Origin: Vibrio algivorus
GTDB taxonomy: Bacteria; Pseudomonadota; Gammaproteobacteria; Enterobacterales; Vibrionaceae
Length of the DNA: 64,000 nt
Assembly: GCF_002218005.2 (NCBI RefSeq)
Contig: NZ_AP018678.1
Span: 1,488,001 to 1,552,000, forward strand
Direction of reading: 5' to 3'
Shown: positions 52,427 to 61,014 of the stretch, piece by piece
Position numbering within the stretch: position 1 is the stretch's first letter
Layout of the letters: each line of letters opens with the position of its first letter
Position numbers and translations under genes: made by a program
Notes under the pieces: model-generated
Databases searched by the model: none
Told to the model about the DNA's origin: nothing
The model's input: only the letters and a program-made list of their open reading frames with translations

Positions 52427-52492
52427 AAACCTTGGCATCTGGAAAACCTTGAGAAATTCAAGCCATTCACAGACTTTTCACCTATCCTTATA

Positions 52493-52617
52493 CTAGGGGC
52501 TGTTGATCTTTCGTGGTTAAATTTTGTTCGAGATAAAAGCGTTTTAGGCAAGGCAAGTCGATTGTAGCCTAGTTATTCTAAGTAAGTGAGACTTAACGAA
52601 AGATCAACAGGCCCTAG
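52493..52617. mobile_element. 117-bp MITE-like element with CTAG flanks
   Basis: The 17-base ends GGGCTGTTGATCTTTCG (from 52497) and, inverted, GGCCTGTTGATCTTTCG (to 52613) differ at one base. CTAG on both sides (52493-52496, 52614-52617) is a likely target duplication of the YTAR type used by IS5-family elements. It has no coding capacity. It lies in the 405-base gap between lpxH and the EAL/HDOD gene; the rest of that gap shows nothing certain. Confidence 0.8.
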
Positions 52618-52831
52618 CAACGCAAAGATGGTGACTCTGGTAACAAGTCTCTTAGAGAGCGTATGTTTTTTGTTGTGAATTTATGAGTCAACTAACAAAC
52701 TTGTGACTTTGTAGCAGGAAGCCTAGAAAGCTTTTCTATTTTTCTATATTGTTTAATAAGTTAATTAATAATAAACCCGAGATTCTAATAATAAGAAATC
52801 ACTCTGGTTAACTAAGCAAAGAGATTCAAGG

Positions 52832-54061
52832 ATGTATTCTTTTATTGCACGCCAACCTATTGTAAATATCGATAAGCAAATTGTTGCTTATGAGTTATTA
52901 TTCCGTGAAGGCTTTAAAAATAAATTCCCTTCAGTGGACCCACAGTTGGCTACCAGTCGATTATTAATTGAACATTTTTTTCTTACTAACGCTCAAGGGC
53001 ATGAGAATACTTTATACTTCGTCAATTTTCCCTATCAAAGTTTAATAGAAAAAATTCCAACACTTTTTCCTGCAGACTTATTGATGATCGAAATACTTGA
53101 AGACTGCCAACCTAATGACGAATTATTCTCAGCAATACGTGACATGCATCAACAAGGTTATAAAATAGCACTTGATGACTTTATCCCCTCTCCTAGCTGG
53201 GAGCGTTTCCTACCTTATATCCACACGATAAAATTCGATATAAAACAAGTCAGCACATCAGATATTGTCAAATTCATTAAAGCTCATAAAACTGATGAAC
53301 TTTATTATTTAGCTGAAAAAATTGAAAACCGACAAGAACTAGAAGAAGCTGAAAAGGTTGGGTTCGACTTTTTCCAAGGCTATGCATTGCATGAACCTGA
53401 AATAATCAAACATCGAAGAATTGAATCATCTTCGTTCACGGTTGATCAACTAAAAATTGCCATCAATCAGACTCCAATTGATTACCAGTTAATCGAAAGA
53501 TTAATTCGCTATGATATTACGATGTCCTATAAGCTGATGCGGTTTATCAATGCCTATTCATCCAAAACCTTTACCTCATTTGAAGATGCTTTCAATATTC
53601 TCGGCCTTGATAAAATCAAATTCTTTATTGAATTATCGCTTACCGCAGCCCATGAGTGGACACCATCGGATTATTATCTCAGTTCAATGCATCGAGCCCA
53701 CTTCTGTGAACAAGTCGCGGCATTGGATCAATTCAAAATAAATGCCGAACACGCTTATTTTGTTGGCATGTTTTCACAACTTGATAAACTCCTTCAACAA
53801 CCACTTTGTCACCTAGTTGAAACCTTACCACTGAACAAAGCTGCAATTAATGCGCTATCGCAACAGACCGGTATTCTCGGTGATATTTTAGGCTTGGCAA
53901 TTGCCTATGAGAAAAAAGATAATTCAAGTATTCAGTGGTTTACTGATAAACTTCACATTTCCCCTGAGCTAACTCGTCAGTTCTATGATAATGCACTCAA
54001 TTGGGTTACCCCTGAATATCATCACCTTCGCTTAGAAGGCAAGCTTCTTAATCAACCGTAA
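52832..54061 (+). CDS. cdgJ: EAL-HDOD (YuxH-type) signalling protein, CdgJ-like
   Basis: A 409-residue cytoplasmic protein with an N-terminal EAL domain (about 1-195) and a C-terminal HDOD domain (about 200-395). The EAL motif is degenerate (YELLFREGF in place of ExLxR, and DDFIPS without the usual metal aspartate pair), so phosphodiesterase activity is doubtful. Its position right after lpxH and before ychJ resembles that of V. cholerae CdgJ, an EAL-HDOD protein that affects motility; the name is transferred on architecture and context. No membrane segment is present. Confidence 0.75.
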   Translation: MYSFIARQPIVNIDKQIVAYELLFREGFKNKFPSVDPQLATSRLLIEHFFLTNAQGHENTLYFVNFPYQSLIEKIPTLFPADLLMIEILEDCQPNDELFSAIRDMHQQGYKIALDDFIPSPSWERFLPYIHTIKFDIKQVSTSDIVKFIKAHKTDELYYLAEKIENRQELEEAEKVGFDFFQGYALHEPEIIKHRRIESSSFTVDQLKIAINQTPIDYQLIERLIRYDITMSYKLMRFINAYSSKTFTSFEDAFNILGLDKIKFFIELSLTAAHEWTPSDYYLSSMHRAHFCEQVAALDQFKINAEHAYFVGMFSQLDKLLQQPLCHLVETLPLNKAAINALSQQTGILGDILGLAIAYEKKDNSSIQWFTDKLHISPELTRQFYDNALNWVTPEYHHLRLEGKLLNQP

Positions 54062-54071
54062 AGAGAACACT

Positions 54072-54560
54072 ATGCTTTGCCCATGCTGTAGCCAGCAACC
54101 TTATGACCAATGCTGTCAACCTATTCACCAAAATCCCCTTAATGCTCAATTGCCGGAACAACTGATGCGTGCCCGTTACTGCGCTCATGTGCTCGATAAT
54201 GTAGAGTTTGTCATTCAAACCTATCATTCATCTTGCCAAGCAGAGCAAGAAGCCGAAGCCATTGCTCAATCGATTAAAAGTGAATGGGTACGACTAGAAG
54301 TACTTGATACACCCGCCCCTTCTGACAACGAAGGTTTCGTAGAGTTTAAAGCTTACTTCTCAGAAGACGGCAAACAATATTGCCTACATGAGCGATCACG
54401 ATTTGTTAAAGAAGATGGCCATTGGTGCTATATCGATGGTGTGATGCCAGAAGATAAAATTGATCCTCGCCTCACGCAAACTATTGCCAATACTAAAATA
54501 GGCAGAAATGATCCTTGTCTATGCGGCAGTGGTAAAAAGTTTAAGAAGTGTTGCGGGTAA
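54072..54560 (+). CDS. ychJ: YchJ family protein with two SEC-C motifs
   Basis: A 162-residue UPF0225/YchJ protein. Cysteine motifs lie at both ends, LCPCCSQQPYDQCC at the N-terminus and DPCLCGSGKKFKKCC at the C-terminus, the second being the zinc-binding SEC-C motif known from SecA. The middle is an NTF2-like domain (YCAHVLDNVEFVIQTYHSS). The biochemical role is unknown. It starts 10 bases after the EAL/HDOD gene and is followed by a terminator, so the two form one transcript. Confidence 0.88.
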   Translation: MLCPCCSQQPYDQCCQPIHQNPLNAQLPEQLMRARYCAHVLDNVEFVIQTYHSSCQAEQEAEAIAQSIKSEWVRLEVLDTPAPSDNEGFVEFKAYFSEDGKQYCLHERSRFVKEDGHWCYIDGVMPEDKIDPRLTQTIANTKIGRNDPCLCGSGKKFKKCCG

Positions 54561-54578
54561 GTAAGTTAATAAAAAAGC

Positions 54579-54618
54579 AGTCTGAATATGTTCGCTACAC
54601 ATATTCGGACCTTTTTTT
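54579..54618 (+). terminator. Terminator after ychJ
   Basis: The stem GTCTGAATATG/CATATTCGGAC is followed by seven T residues. Confidence 0.88.
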
Positions 54619-54635
54619 ATCTAAGGTTGTTTAAT

Positions 54636-56150
54636 CTAACGGCTCTTCTTAAACAAAAAAATCATCGGTAGCATAATCAAACACACAAACATCATTAAGC
54701 GGTAATCTTGTAAGTAGCCTAATATTGCAGCTTGTCGATTAACCTCAGCATCAATCGCATATAAACCAGCTTGAGTTGTAATGTCATACATGCCTTTTTC
54801 TGCTGCCATGTGTAATGAATGGCTGAATGGTGTGATGTATTGAGCAAACACTTCATGGTTATATTGAACTCGATGCGCCAAATAAGTAGTTACTGCTGAA
54901 ATCCCAATGCTACTACCTATATTACGGATCAAACTATATAGTGCCGTTCCTTCTGTGCGGTACTTAGGCTGTAAGCTCGAGAAGGTCATTGTTGATAAAG
55001 GTACGAACACTAAACCTAACCCAAGCCCTTGTACGACACCCGTACGTATAATATCCCAAGAGCTCACTTCAGCATTAAATAACGTCATTTCCCATAATGA
55101 AAAAATCATTAAAGATGTACCGGTAACCATCAAATAACGAAGGTCCACTTTTCGGGCGAGACGACCAACAATCAACATTCCTGCCATAGTACCAAAACCA
55201 CGCGGTGTCAGTAGGAGTCCAACGTCAAGTACCGGGTAGCCCATCAGACTCTGCATAAATGGCGGCAATAGTGCCATAGTGGCCAGTAACACCACGCCCA
55301 TCATAAAGCCGATAGTAATACCGACTACGAAATTTCTATCGGCAAACATTTCAGGATCGAGGAACGGCTTTTTCGCAGTAAACATGTGGACGATAAACAT
55401 ATAAAATGCCAATGCAGCAACTGCAGATTCGACCACAATCTCCATACTGGAATACCAGTTTTGCGACTCACCTCGGTCAAGAAATAACTGCAATGATCCA
55501 ATAGCAAAAGCAATAAGCGTGAAACCAAACAGATCAAACTTTCTATCGGCTTCAATTGCCGTTTCTTTTACATAAGCCGCAATACCAAACCAAGCTAGGG
55601 CACCAAACGGGATGTTAATATAAAATACCCAACGCCAGTTATAATACTCGGTTAACCAACCACCGAGTGACGGTCCAAGGATCGGACCAACCATTACGCC
55701 AACACCCCATAAAGCCATCGCAGAACCATGTTGTTCTTTAGGGTAAGAATCTAACAGGACTGACTGTGACAGTGGGACTAAACTTGCACCAAAAATTCCT
55801 TGTAATAAACGGAATAAGATAATTTGATCAAGCGATTGTGCCGCACCACATAAAGCCGACGCGATAGTAAAGCCAATTACCGAATAGATGAATAAACGCT
55901 TACGGCCAATACGAGCGGCCACGAAACCGGTTAAAGGCATAGCAATGGCAGAAGCAACAATATAAGAGGTTAAGACCCACGAGATCTGATCTTGAGTTGC
56001 GCCCATTGAGCCTTGCATGTGTGGCAATGCCACGTTCGCAATCGTAGTATCCAAGGCTTGCATAATAGTTGCTAACATTACCGAAAAAGTGATCAGGAGC
56101 CTTTTCGCACCCTCTTCTTTTTCGTTAGCTTGTAATGTAACTTCGCTCAT
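54636..56150 (-). CDS. emrB: DHA2-family MFS efflux pump EmrB
   Basis: A 504-residue inner-membrane transporter with 14 hydrophobic segments, the drug:H+ antiporter part of an EmrAB-TolC type tripartite pump. Family motifs are DTTIANVALPHMQGSM (motif D1), GFVAARIGRKRLFIYSV (motif A), FRLLQGIFGASLVPLSQ (motif B) and GPILGPSLGGWL (motif C). It starts 9 bases after emrA. The substrate range is unknown. The same operon order occurs in E. coli emrRAB. Confidence 0.93.
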   Translation of the reverse strand: MSEVTLQANEKEEGAKRLLITFSVMLATIMQALDTTIANVALPHMQGSMGATQDQISWVLTSYIVASAIAMPLTGFVAARIGRKRLFIYSVIGFTIASALCGAAQSLDQIILFRLLQGIFGASLVPLSQSVLLDSYPKEQHGSAMALWGVGVMVGPILGPSLGGWLTEYYNWRWVFYINIPFGALAWFGIAAYVKETAIEADRKFDLFGFTLIAFAIGSLQLFLDRGESQNWYSSMEIVVESAVAALAFYMFIVHMFTAKKPFLDPEMFADRNFVVGITIGFMMGVVLLATMALLPPFMQSLMGYPVLDVGLLLTPRGFGTMAGMLIVGRLARKVDLRYLMVTGTSLMIFSLWEMTLFNAEVSSWDIIRTGVVQGLGLGLVFVPLSTMTFSSLQPKYRTEGTALYSLIRNIGSSIGISAVTTYLAHRVQYNHEVFAQYITPFSHSLHMAAEKGMYDITTQAGLYAIDAEVNRQAAILGYLQDYRLMMFVCLIMLPMIFLFKKSR

Positions 56151-56159
56151 AACCTAGCC

Positions 56160-57236
56160 TTAAAATGACAAATTACGGGTATGCTTAGTATCAACGGTCA
56201 CAATGGCACTTAAACCGGCACGTAATGTTGGCATATTTTCTTTTTCTTCAATTGAAATACGAATCGGCAAGCGTTGCGTCACTTTAACCCAGTTACCCGT
56301 TGCATTTTGTGCTGGAATCACTGAGTACTCAGAACCTGTTGCAGGGCTAATACTTGTTACATGTCCTTTCCATTGATGGTCAGGAGCATAATCAATCTCG
56401 ATATCCACTTCTTGACCGACTTTGATATTAGTCATTTCTTTTTCAGTAAAGTTAGCTTCGATCCACAAGTTCTTATCCGCCACTAACAACATCGTAGTGC
56501 TATTCGACGTAATATATTGTCCATCTTCTAATACTTTAGAAACTACACCATCATTTGGTGCATAAACATTAACGTGCTCTAAATCGTTTTTTGCCTGATC
56601 AAGTTCAGCTAATGCCAATTGATATTTAGGATGCAATTCAGTTGGTGCTTCTGGATCACCACCAAGGCTTTCAGCGACTTGTTTTAGTGATTTTTGTAAA
56701 GCGTTTATTTGTAGTTCAAATAATAAGGTTTTCTGTCTCGCTGAATCATAATCTGCTTCAGAAGAATAATTTTTTTGACGCAAGTTATATTGACGCTTTT
56801 CTTCAATGCGCGCGTAATCTAGTTGGCTTTGCGCCACATCAATATTCGCTAATTTGCTTTGATACTCTGCTTTTAAGGTTTCCAATTCGGTTCGTACATC
56901 AGCAAGGTTGGCTTTAGCTCGATCAACTGCATATTCATAAGGGGTAGGATCGATCTGTACTAGTAAGTCGCCTTTTTTAACATGCTGATTTTCTTCAACT
57001 GGAACGTTAATTACACGGCCAGCCACTTCAGCATTAATTGGTGTTTTATCGGCTTTTACATAAGCATTTTCCGTTTCTACATAGCGACCGCCATGCAGGT
57101 AAAGTACGATACTGCCAGCAATTAAGATCAGTGGAACAACAAATAAAAGTAAAAAGCGCTTAGACTTAAACTTTGATTTTTTAGGCGATGGTTGAGGTAA
57201 TTCCTCTTCCATAGATTGAGTTGGTGCGTTAGCCAT
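56160..57236 (-). CDS. emrA: HlyD-family membrane fusion protein EmrA
   Basis: A 358-residue periplasmic adaptor of the EmrAB pump. One N-terminal membrane helix (about 27-46, RFLLLFVVPLILIAGSIVLYL) is followed by the split lipoyl/biotinyl domain (TPINAEVAGRVINVPVEENQ and DLEHVNVYAPNDGVVSKVLE), a helical hairpin (about 90-205) and the beta-barrel domain to the end. It lies 21 bases after the marR gene. Confidence 0.93.
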   Translation of the reverse strand: MANAPTQSMEEELPQPSPKKSKFKSKRFLLLFVVPLILIAGSIVLYLHGGRYVETENAYVKADKTPINAEVAGRVINVPVEENQHVKKGDLLVQIDPTPYEYAVDRAKANLADVRTELETLKAEYQSKLANIDVAQSQLDYARIEEKRQYNLRQKNYSSEADYDSARQKTLLFELQINALQKSLKQVAESLGGDPEAPTELHPKYQLALAELDQAKNDLEHVNVYAPNDGVVSKVLEDGQYITSNSTTMLLVADKNLWIEANFTEKEMTNIKVGQEVDIEIDYAPDHQWKGHVTSISPATGSEYSVIPAQNATGNWVKVTQRLPIRISIEEKENMPTLRAGLSAIVTVDTKHTRNLSF

Positions 57237-57257
57237 ATTATTACCTAAAGTAAATTT

Positions 57258-57680
57258 TTAATTGTCTGATAAGTTTCGGTGGATGTGCTCAAGTGTGGCA
57301 ATAAATTGATCACGTTGCTGCTCGGTTAGACCTGCTAATCCTGACTCCCATACTTTATTACCCACACTACTCACAATATTGAGACGTGATTTAGCTTCCG
57401 GTAATAAGTAAATCAAATGAGCTCGTCGATCAGAAGGACTAGCACAGCGTTTAACTAGCCCTTCTGCAACGAGTTGATCAATCACTCTTGCTACTGTCAT
57501 TGGTTTTATTTCTAATAATTCTGCTAACTCAACCTGTTTAATGCCTTCGTTGCGAGCAATGATGTTTAATGCTTTTGCTTGCGCCAAAGTAATACAACCT
57601 ATCTCAGGATCATTCTGAAATTTTTTGCGAACCAGACGTGATACATCAGACAGTAGGTAACCAACAGGTGTTTTAGTCAT
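57258..57680 (-). CDS. MarR-family repressor of the emr operon
   Basis: A 140-residue winged-helix regulator like EmrR/MprA. The DNA-binding part is about residues 48-95 (KQVELAELLEIKPMTVARVI and the wing CASPSDRRAHLIYL). It is the first gene of marR-emrA-emrB. Two palindromes in its promoter suggest autorepression relieved by small phenolic or lipophilic compounds, as for the family. Confidence 0.9.
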   Translation of the reverse strand: MTKTPVGYLLSDVSRLVRKKFQNDPEIGCITLAQAKALNIIARNEGIKQVELAELLEIKPMTVARVIDQLVAEGLVKRCASPSDRRAHLIYLLPEAKSRLNIVSSVGNKVWESGLAGLTEQQRDQFIATLEHIHRNLSDN

Positions 57681-57768
57681 GAAAAACCTTCAATAAGAGC
57701 CTTATGAAAACAGCTAGAGAGAGTCACTTTGGTTTTAAATAAAAAATACAAAGTGTGAACACCTAAAT

Positions 57769-57822
57769 ATAGTAAGCATTACTTACTACTTTGACAAGAA
57801 AATACTACACAATTGTATAGTA
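57769..57822 (-). promoter_or_regulatory. Promoter and MarR operators of the emr operon
   Basis: On the minus strand TTGTCA (57797-57792), 17 bases and TACTAT (57774-57769) form a promoter. AGTAAG-N5-CTTACT (57771-57787) lies inside the spacer, and a 20-base near-palindrome TACTACACAATTGTATAGTA (57803-57822) lies just upstream of the -35 box. Both are of the size bound by MarR dimers; binding there would block RNA polymerase. Confidence 0.65.
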
Positions 57823-57840
57823 AATATTATATTTGATTGA

Positions 57841-58111
57841 TATATACCCAAGTGACTTCAAGATGCAGAATTCAGAGCTATCATCCAAACCTTTAAGCAA
57901 GGAAGATTGACGAAGGAATGTAGGCACCTTTCAAATCAATCTGACACGGCATAAAGGTTTGAATGAAGCTCCCGAAGGGCAAGTTAAAACAAGCTTTATG
58001 CGGCGTTAAATTAAATAGAGATAGAATAACTATGATCATATTCAATTTGCCTTGCCTAAAGCTTGTTTTATTCTTGCTGAAACTCGCATCTTGAAGTTAC
58101 TTGGGTATATA
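57841..58111. mobile_element. 271-bp element with 26-bp inverted ends (TATATACCCAAGT family)
   Basis: The left end TATATACCCAAGTGACTTCA-AGATGC and the inverted right end differ at one base. Inside there is no meaningful open frame, but a shorter inner symmetry (CAAGTTAAAACAAGCTTTA and TAAAGCTTGTTTTATTC) could fold. Solo or partial copies of the ends occur at 29208, 29301, 38314, 45811 and 62157, always between genes. It fits a MITE or large palindromic intergenic repeat. Confidence 0.75.
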
Positions 58112-58144
58112 AAGTAATTAATTTAAAAGTCACCAAACACAAAA

Positions 58145-58170
58145 AAGGCTAGGTAAAAATACCTAGCCTT
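58145..58170 (-). terminator. his operon terminator
   Basis: The stem AAGGCTAGGT/ACCTAGCCTT with an AAAAAT loop is followed on the minus strand by a T-run. It lies 25 bases after hisIE. Confidence 0.9.
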
Positions 58171-58194
58171 TCATTTCAAGTCTCTTAATGAGAA

Positions 58195-58854
58195 TTACTT
58201 ATGACGTTCTTTCAACTTATTAATGACATCATCAAACGATAGACCTTGGTCTTGCAGCAGTACAAACAAGTGGTAGATCAAATCTGCTGACTCACAAATC
58301 AATTCCGCTTTGTCACCCGACGTTGCCGCAAGCGCGACTTCAACGCCCTCTTCGCCCACTTTCTGCGATATGCGTTTCGTGCCACGAGCATAGAGACTTG
58401 CAGTGTAGGAAGACTCTGGGTCGGCACTCTTGCGGGCAGCCAGTAGTTGCTCAAGTTGATGAAGCCACACCAACTGGGATTCTTCTTGTTGATCACCATC
58501 AAAACAGGTGGTGGTACCGGTATGGCAAGTAGGACCAATGGGATTCACCTTAGCAAGTAAAGTATCGTTGTCACAATCTAGCGCAAGATTTACTAAACCT
58601 AGGCTGTTTCCTGATTCTTCACCTTTGGTCCAAAGACGTTGTTTGGTACGAGAATAGAAGGTCACTAAACCAGTATCGGCGGTTTTTTGCAATGCATCGC
58701 TATTCATGTAGCCCATCATTAGTACTTGGCTTGATCGGTAATCTTGAATAATGACAGGTACTAAACCATCGACTTTTTCCCAATCAATACGCGCTGAAAT
58801 AGCTTGTATCTCTGACGCGTTAAACGTGGTTTGTTCTGTTAATGCTTCACTCAT
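58195..58854 (-). CDS. hisI: Bifunctional phosphoribosyl-AMP cyclohydrolase/phosphoribosyl-ATP pyrophosphatase
   Basis: A 219-residue fusion (HisIE) catalysing steps two and three of histidine synthesis. The HisI half (about 20-125) has WTKGEESGNSL, the metal-binding DCDNDTLL and GPTCHTGTTTCF. The HisE half (about 130-219) has SYTASLYARGTKRISQKVGEEG and ELICESADLIYH. It is the last gene of the operon and overlaps hisF by 4 bases. Confidence 0.97.
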   Translation of the reverse strand: MSEALTEQTTFNASEIQAISARIDWEKVDGLVPVIIQDYRSSQVLMMGYMNSDALQKTADTGLVTFYSRTKQRLWTKGEESGNSLGLVNLALDCDNDTLLAKVNPIGPTCHTGTTTCFDGDQQEESQLVWLHQLEQLLAARKSADPESSYTASLYARGTKRISQKVGEEGVEVALAATSGDKAELICESADLIYHLFVLLQDQGLSFDDVINKLKERHK

Positions 58855-59624
58855 AAACGTATCTCCACGCCTTGTTGTTTTAAGTATTGTTTTAGTTCAC
58901 CAATGTTGATCACTTGTTTGTGAAAAACTGATGCAGCTAACGCACCATCAACATTCGTTTTTTGATAAGCTTCAGCAAAGTGCTCCATGGCGCCCGCACC
59001 ACCAGAAGCAATCAAAGGCACCTGACACACTTCACGTACCATGTTCAATTGATCGATATCGTAACCATTACGCACACCATCTTGGTTCATCATATTTAAT
59101 ACAATTTCACCCGCACCACGCTTTTGCACTTCTTGCACCCAATCACGGGTTTCCCACTTAGTGGCTTTCGTGCGTTCTTCATCACCTGTAAATTGGTAAA
59201 CTTGGTATTTTCCTGTTTCTTTGTCGTAGTATGAATCAATACCTACCACAATACATTGCACACCAAATTTATCTGCCAATTCAGTGATCAATTCAGGATT
59301 CGCTAAGGCTGGAGAGTTGATAGACACTTTATCCGCACCAAACTCGAGAATCCGCGCGGCATCTTCCGCAGATTTAATCCCACCAGCAACACAGAACGGA
59401 ATATCAATCACCTCAGCTACGCGAGCAACCCAACTTTTGTCGACCACACGACCATCACTAGAAGCAGTAATATCATAAAACACCAGCTCATCAGCGCCTT
59501 CTTCCGCATAACGCTGAGCTAACGGTACGATGTCACCGATAATTTCATGGTTACGGAATTGCACGCCTTTAACGACTTGGCCATCTCTAACATCAAGACA
59601 CGGAATTATTCGCTTTGCCAACAT
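58851..59624 (-). CDS. hisF: Imidazole glycerol phosphate synthase subunit HisF
   Basis: A 257-residue TIM barrel that uses ammonia from HisH to make imidazole glycerol phosphate and AICAR. Catalytic aspartates lie in IIPCLDVRDGQVVKG (Asp11) and LNMMNQDGVRNGYD (near residue 130). Phosphate-binding loops VAGGIKS and IASGGAG are present. It overlaps hisA by 19 bases and hisIE by 4. Confidence 0.98.
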   Translation of the reverse strand: MLAKRIIPCLDVRDGQVVKGVQFRNHEIIGDIVPLAQRYAEEGADELVFYDITASSDGRVVDKSWVARVAEVIDIPFCVAGGIKSAEDAARILEFGADKVSINSPALANPELITELADKFGVQCIVVGIDSYYDKETGKYQVYQFTGDEERTKATKWETRDWVQEVQKRGAGEIVLNMMNQDGVRNGYDIDQLNMVREVCQVPLIASGGAGAMEHFAEAYQKTNVDGALAASVFHKQVINIGELKQYLKQQGVEIRL

Positions 59625-60343
59625 GAGAATGCCTCCTCTGCGGTAAACTTACCATCCAGGAGTGCTCGACCGACGATAACACCCGCAACCCCTGTCCCTT
59701 TAAGTGCAGCGATATCCTCTAGGCTACCAATGCCACCAGAAGATTGAAATTGCACTTGTGGGTACTGTTTACATAAATCGATATACAGCTCAACGTTAGA
59801 TCCCGCTAAAGTGCCATCACGGGAGATGTCGGTACATAACACGTGTTTTAAGCCAACGGTTAGATAATCATCAATGAGGGCTTCAATCGTCACACCTGAG
59901 TCTTCTTGCCAACCAGAAATCGCCACACGACGTACGCCTTGCTCATCAATATTGATATCTAATGCCAAAACAATTTTTTCAGCACCGTATTTTTCCATCC
60001 AACCTTTCACAAGTTCTGGTTGTTTAACCGCAGTTGAACCGACCACCACACGCTGTGCACCTGCTTCAAGTAGATCAATCACATCTTGTTCAGTTCGTAC
60101 ACCACCGCCAATTTGGATATTAGCGGGTGTGCCTGCAAGCAATTTAGCAATCAAGTCTAGTTGACGCGCTGAAGTATCTTTTGCACCCGTTAAATCCACC
60201 AAGTGTAACCAATCGGCACCAGCTTGATGATAAAGGTTAAATTGTTCAACAGGATCCACTTTGTATTCGGTTTTTTGCCCATAGTCGCCTTGAAATAAAC
60301 GTACGACTTGTCCATCAATTAAATCTAATGCAGGAATTATCAT
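59606..60343 (-). CDS. hisA: Phosphoribosylformimino-5-aminoimidazole carboxamide ribotide isomerase HisA
   Basis: A 245-residue TIM barrel isomerising ProFAR to PRFAR. Asp8 in IPALDLIDGQVVRL and the second acidic residue in CTDISRDGTLAGSN are the catalytic pair; IQIGGGVRTEQD and QSSGGIGSLED bind phosphate. It follows hisH by 29 bases. Confidence 0.98.
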   Translation of the reverse strand: MIIPALDLIDGQVVRLFQGDYGQKTEYKVDPVEQFNLYHQAGADWLHLVDLTGAKDTSARQLDLIAKLLAGTPANIQIGGGVRTEQDVIDLLEAGAQRVVVGSTAVKQPELVKGWMEKYGAEKIVLALDINIDEQGVRRVAISGWQEDSGVTIEALIDDYLTVGLKHVLCTDISRDGTLAGSNVELYIDLCKQYPQVQFQSSGGIGSLEDIAALKGTGVAGVIVGRALLDGKFTAEEAFSCWQSE

Positions 60344-60372
60344 CCTATCTTTTCCTTTTATACGTTTCGTGC

Positions 60373-61014
60373 TTACACGTTTAGCTCAAGAAAGTTTTGA
60401 ATCAACTTTGCGCCCGCTTTCGAAGAACGTTCTGGGTGAAATTGCACACCATAATAGTTGCCACTTTGTACTGCGGCAGTAAATGGATTGCCATATTCAC
60501 AACTTGCAATGGTATATTCACCGACTGGCATGGCATAACTGTGTACAAAGTAGAAATAACTGTCTGCTGGAATATCTTTAAACAAAGGGTGGCCTTCTTG
60601 TGGTTGCACTGTGTTCCAGCCCATATGAGGCAATGGTAAATCACCAGTATCCATTAATCGTACTTCACCACTACATAAACCTAGGCAATTGACTTCTGAT
60701 TTACCTTGTTGACCTTTTTCTTCAGACAGTTTGCCCAGCAATTGCATGCCAAGACAAATTCCAAGCAATGGCTTTTCGACCTTCTTAACTAATGTAATTA
60801 AGTCACGCTCTTCTAGGTTTTTCATGGCCTCAGAAGCCGTGCCAACGCCCGGTAGAAAGAGTTTATCAGCGGCTAACACCACTTCTGGATCTTTTGAAAT
60901 TGTGACAGCATAACCCAAGCGCTCAATGGCAAATCGGACTGATGAAACATTGGCGCACCCGGTATCAATAATCACCACTTTTTGAGCATCATTTGTGATA
61001 GATGTTGATCCCAT
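60373..61014 (-). CDS. hisH: Imidazole glycerol phosphate synthase subunit HisH
   Basis: A 213-residue class I glutamine amidotransferase giving ammonia to HisF. The nucleophile lies in LLGICLGMQLLG (Cys about 86), and the His-Glu pair lies in YGVQFHPERSS near the C-terminus. Its ATG overlaps the hisB stop by one base (TAATG). Confidence 0.97.
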   Translation of the reverse strand: MGSTSITNDAQKVVIIDTGCANVSSVRFAIERLGYAVTISKDPEVVLAADKLFLPGVGTASEAMKNLEERDLITLVKKVEKPLLGICLGMQLLGKLSEEKGQQGKSEVNCLGLCSGEVRLMDTGDLPLPHMGWNTVQPQEGHPLFKDIPADSYFYFVHSYAMPVGEYTIASCEYGNPFTAAVQSGNYYGVQFHPERSSKAGAKLIQNFLELNV

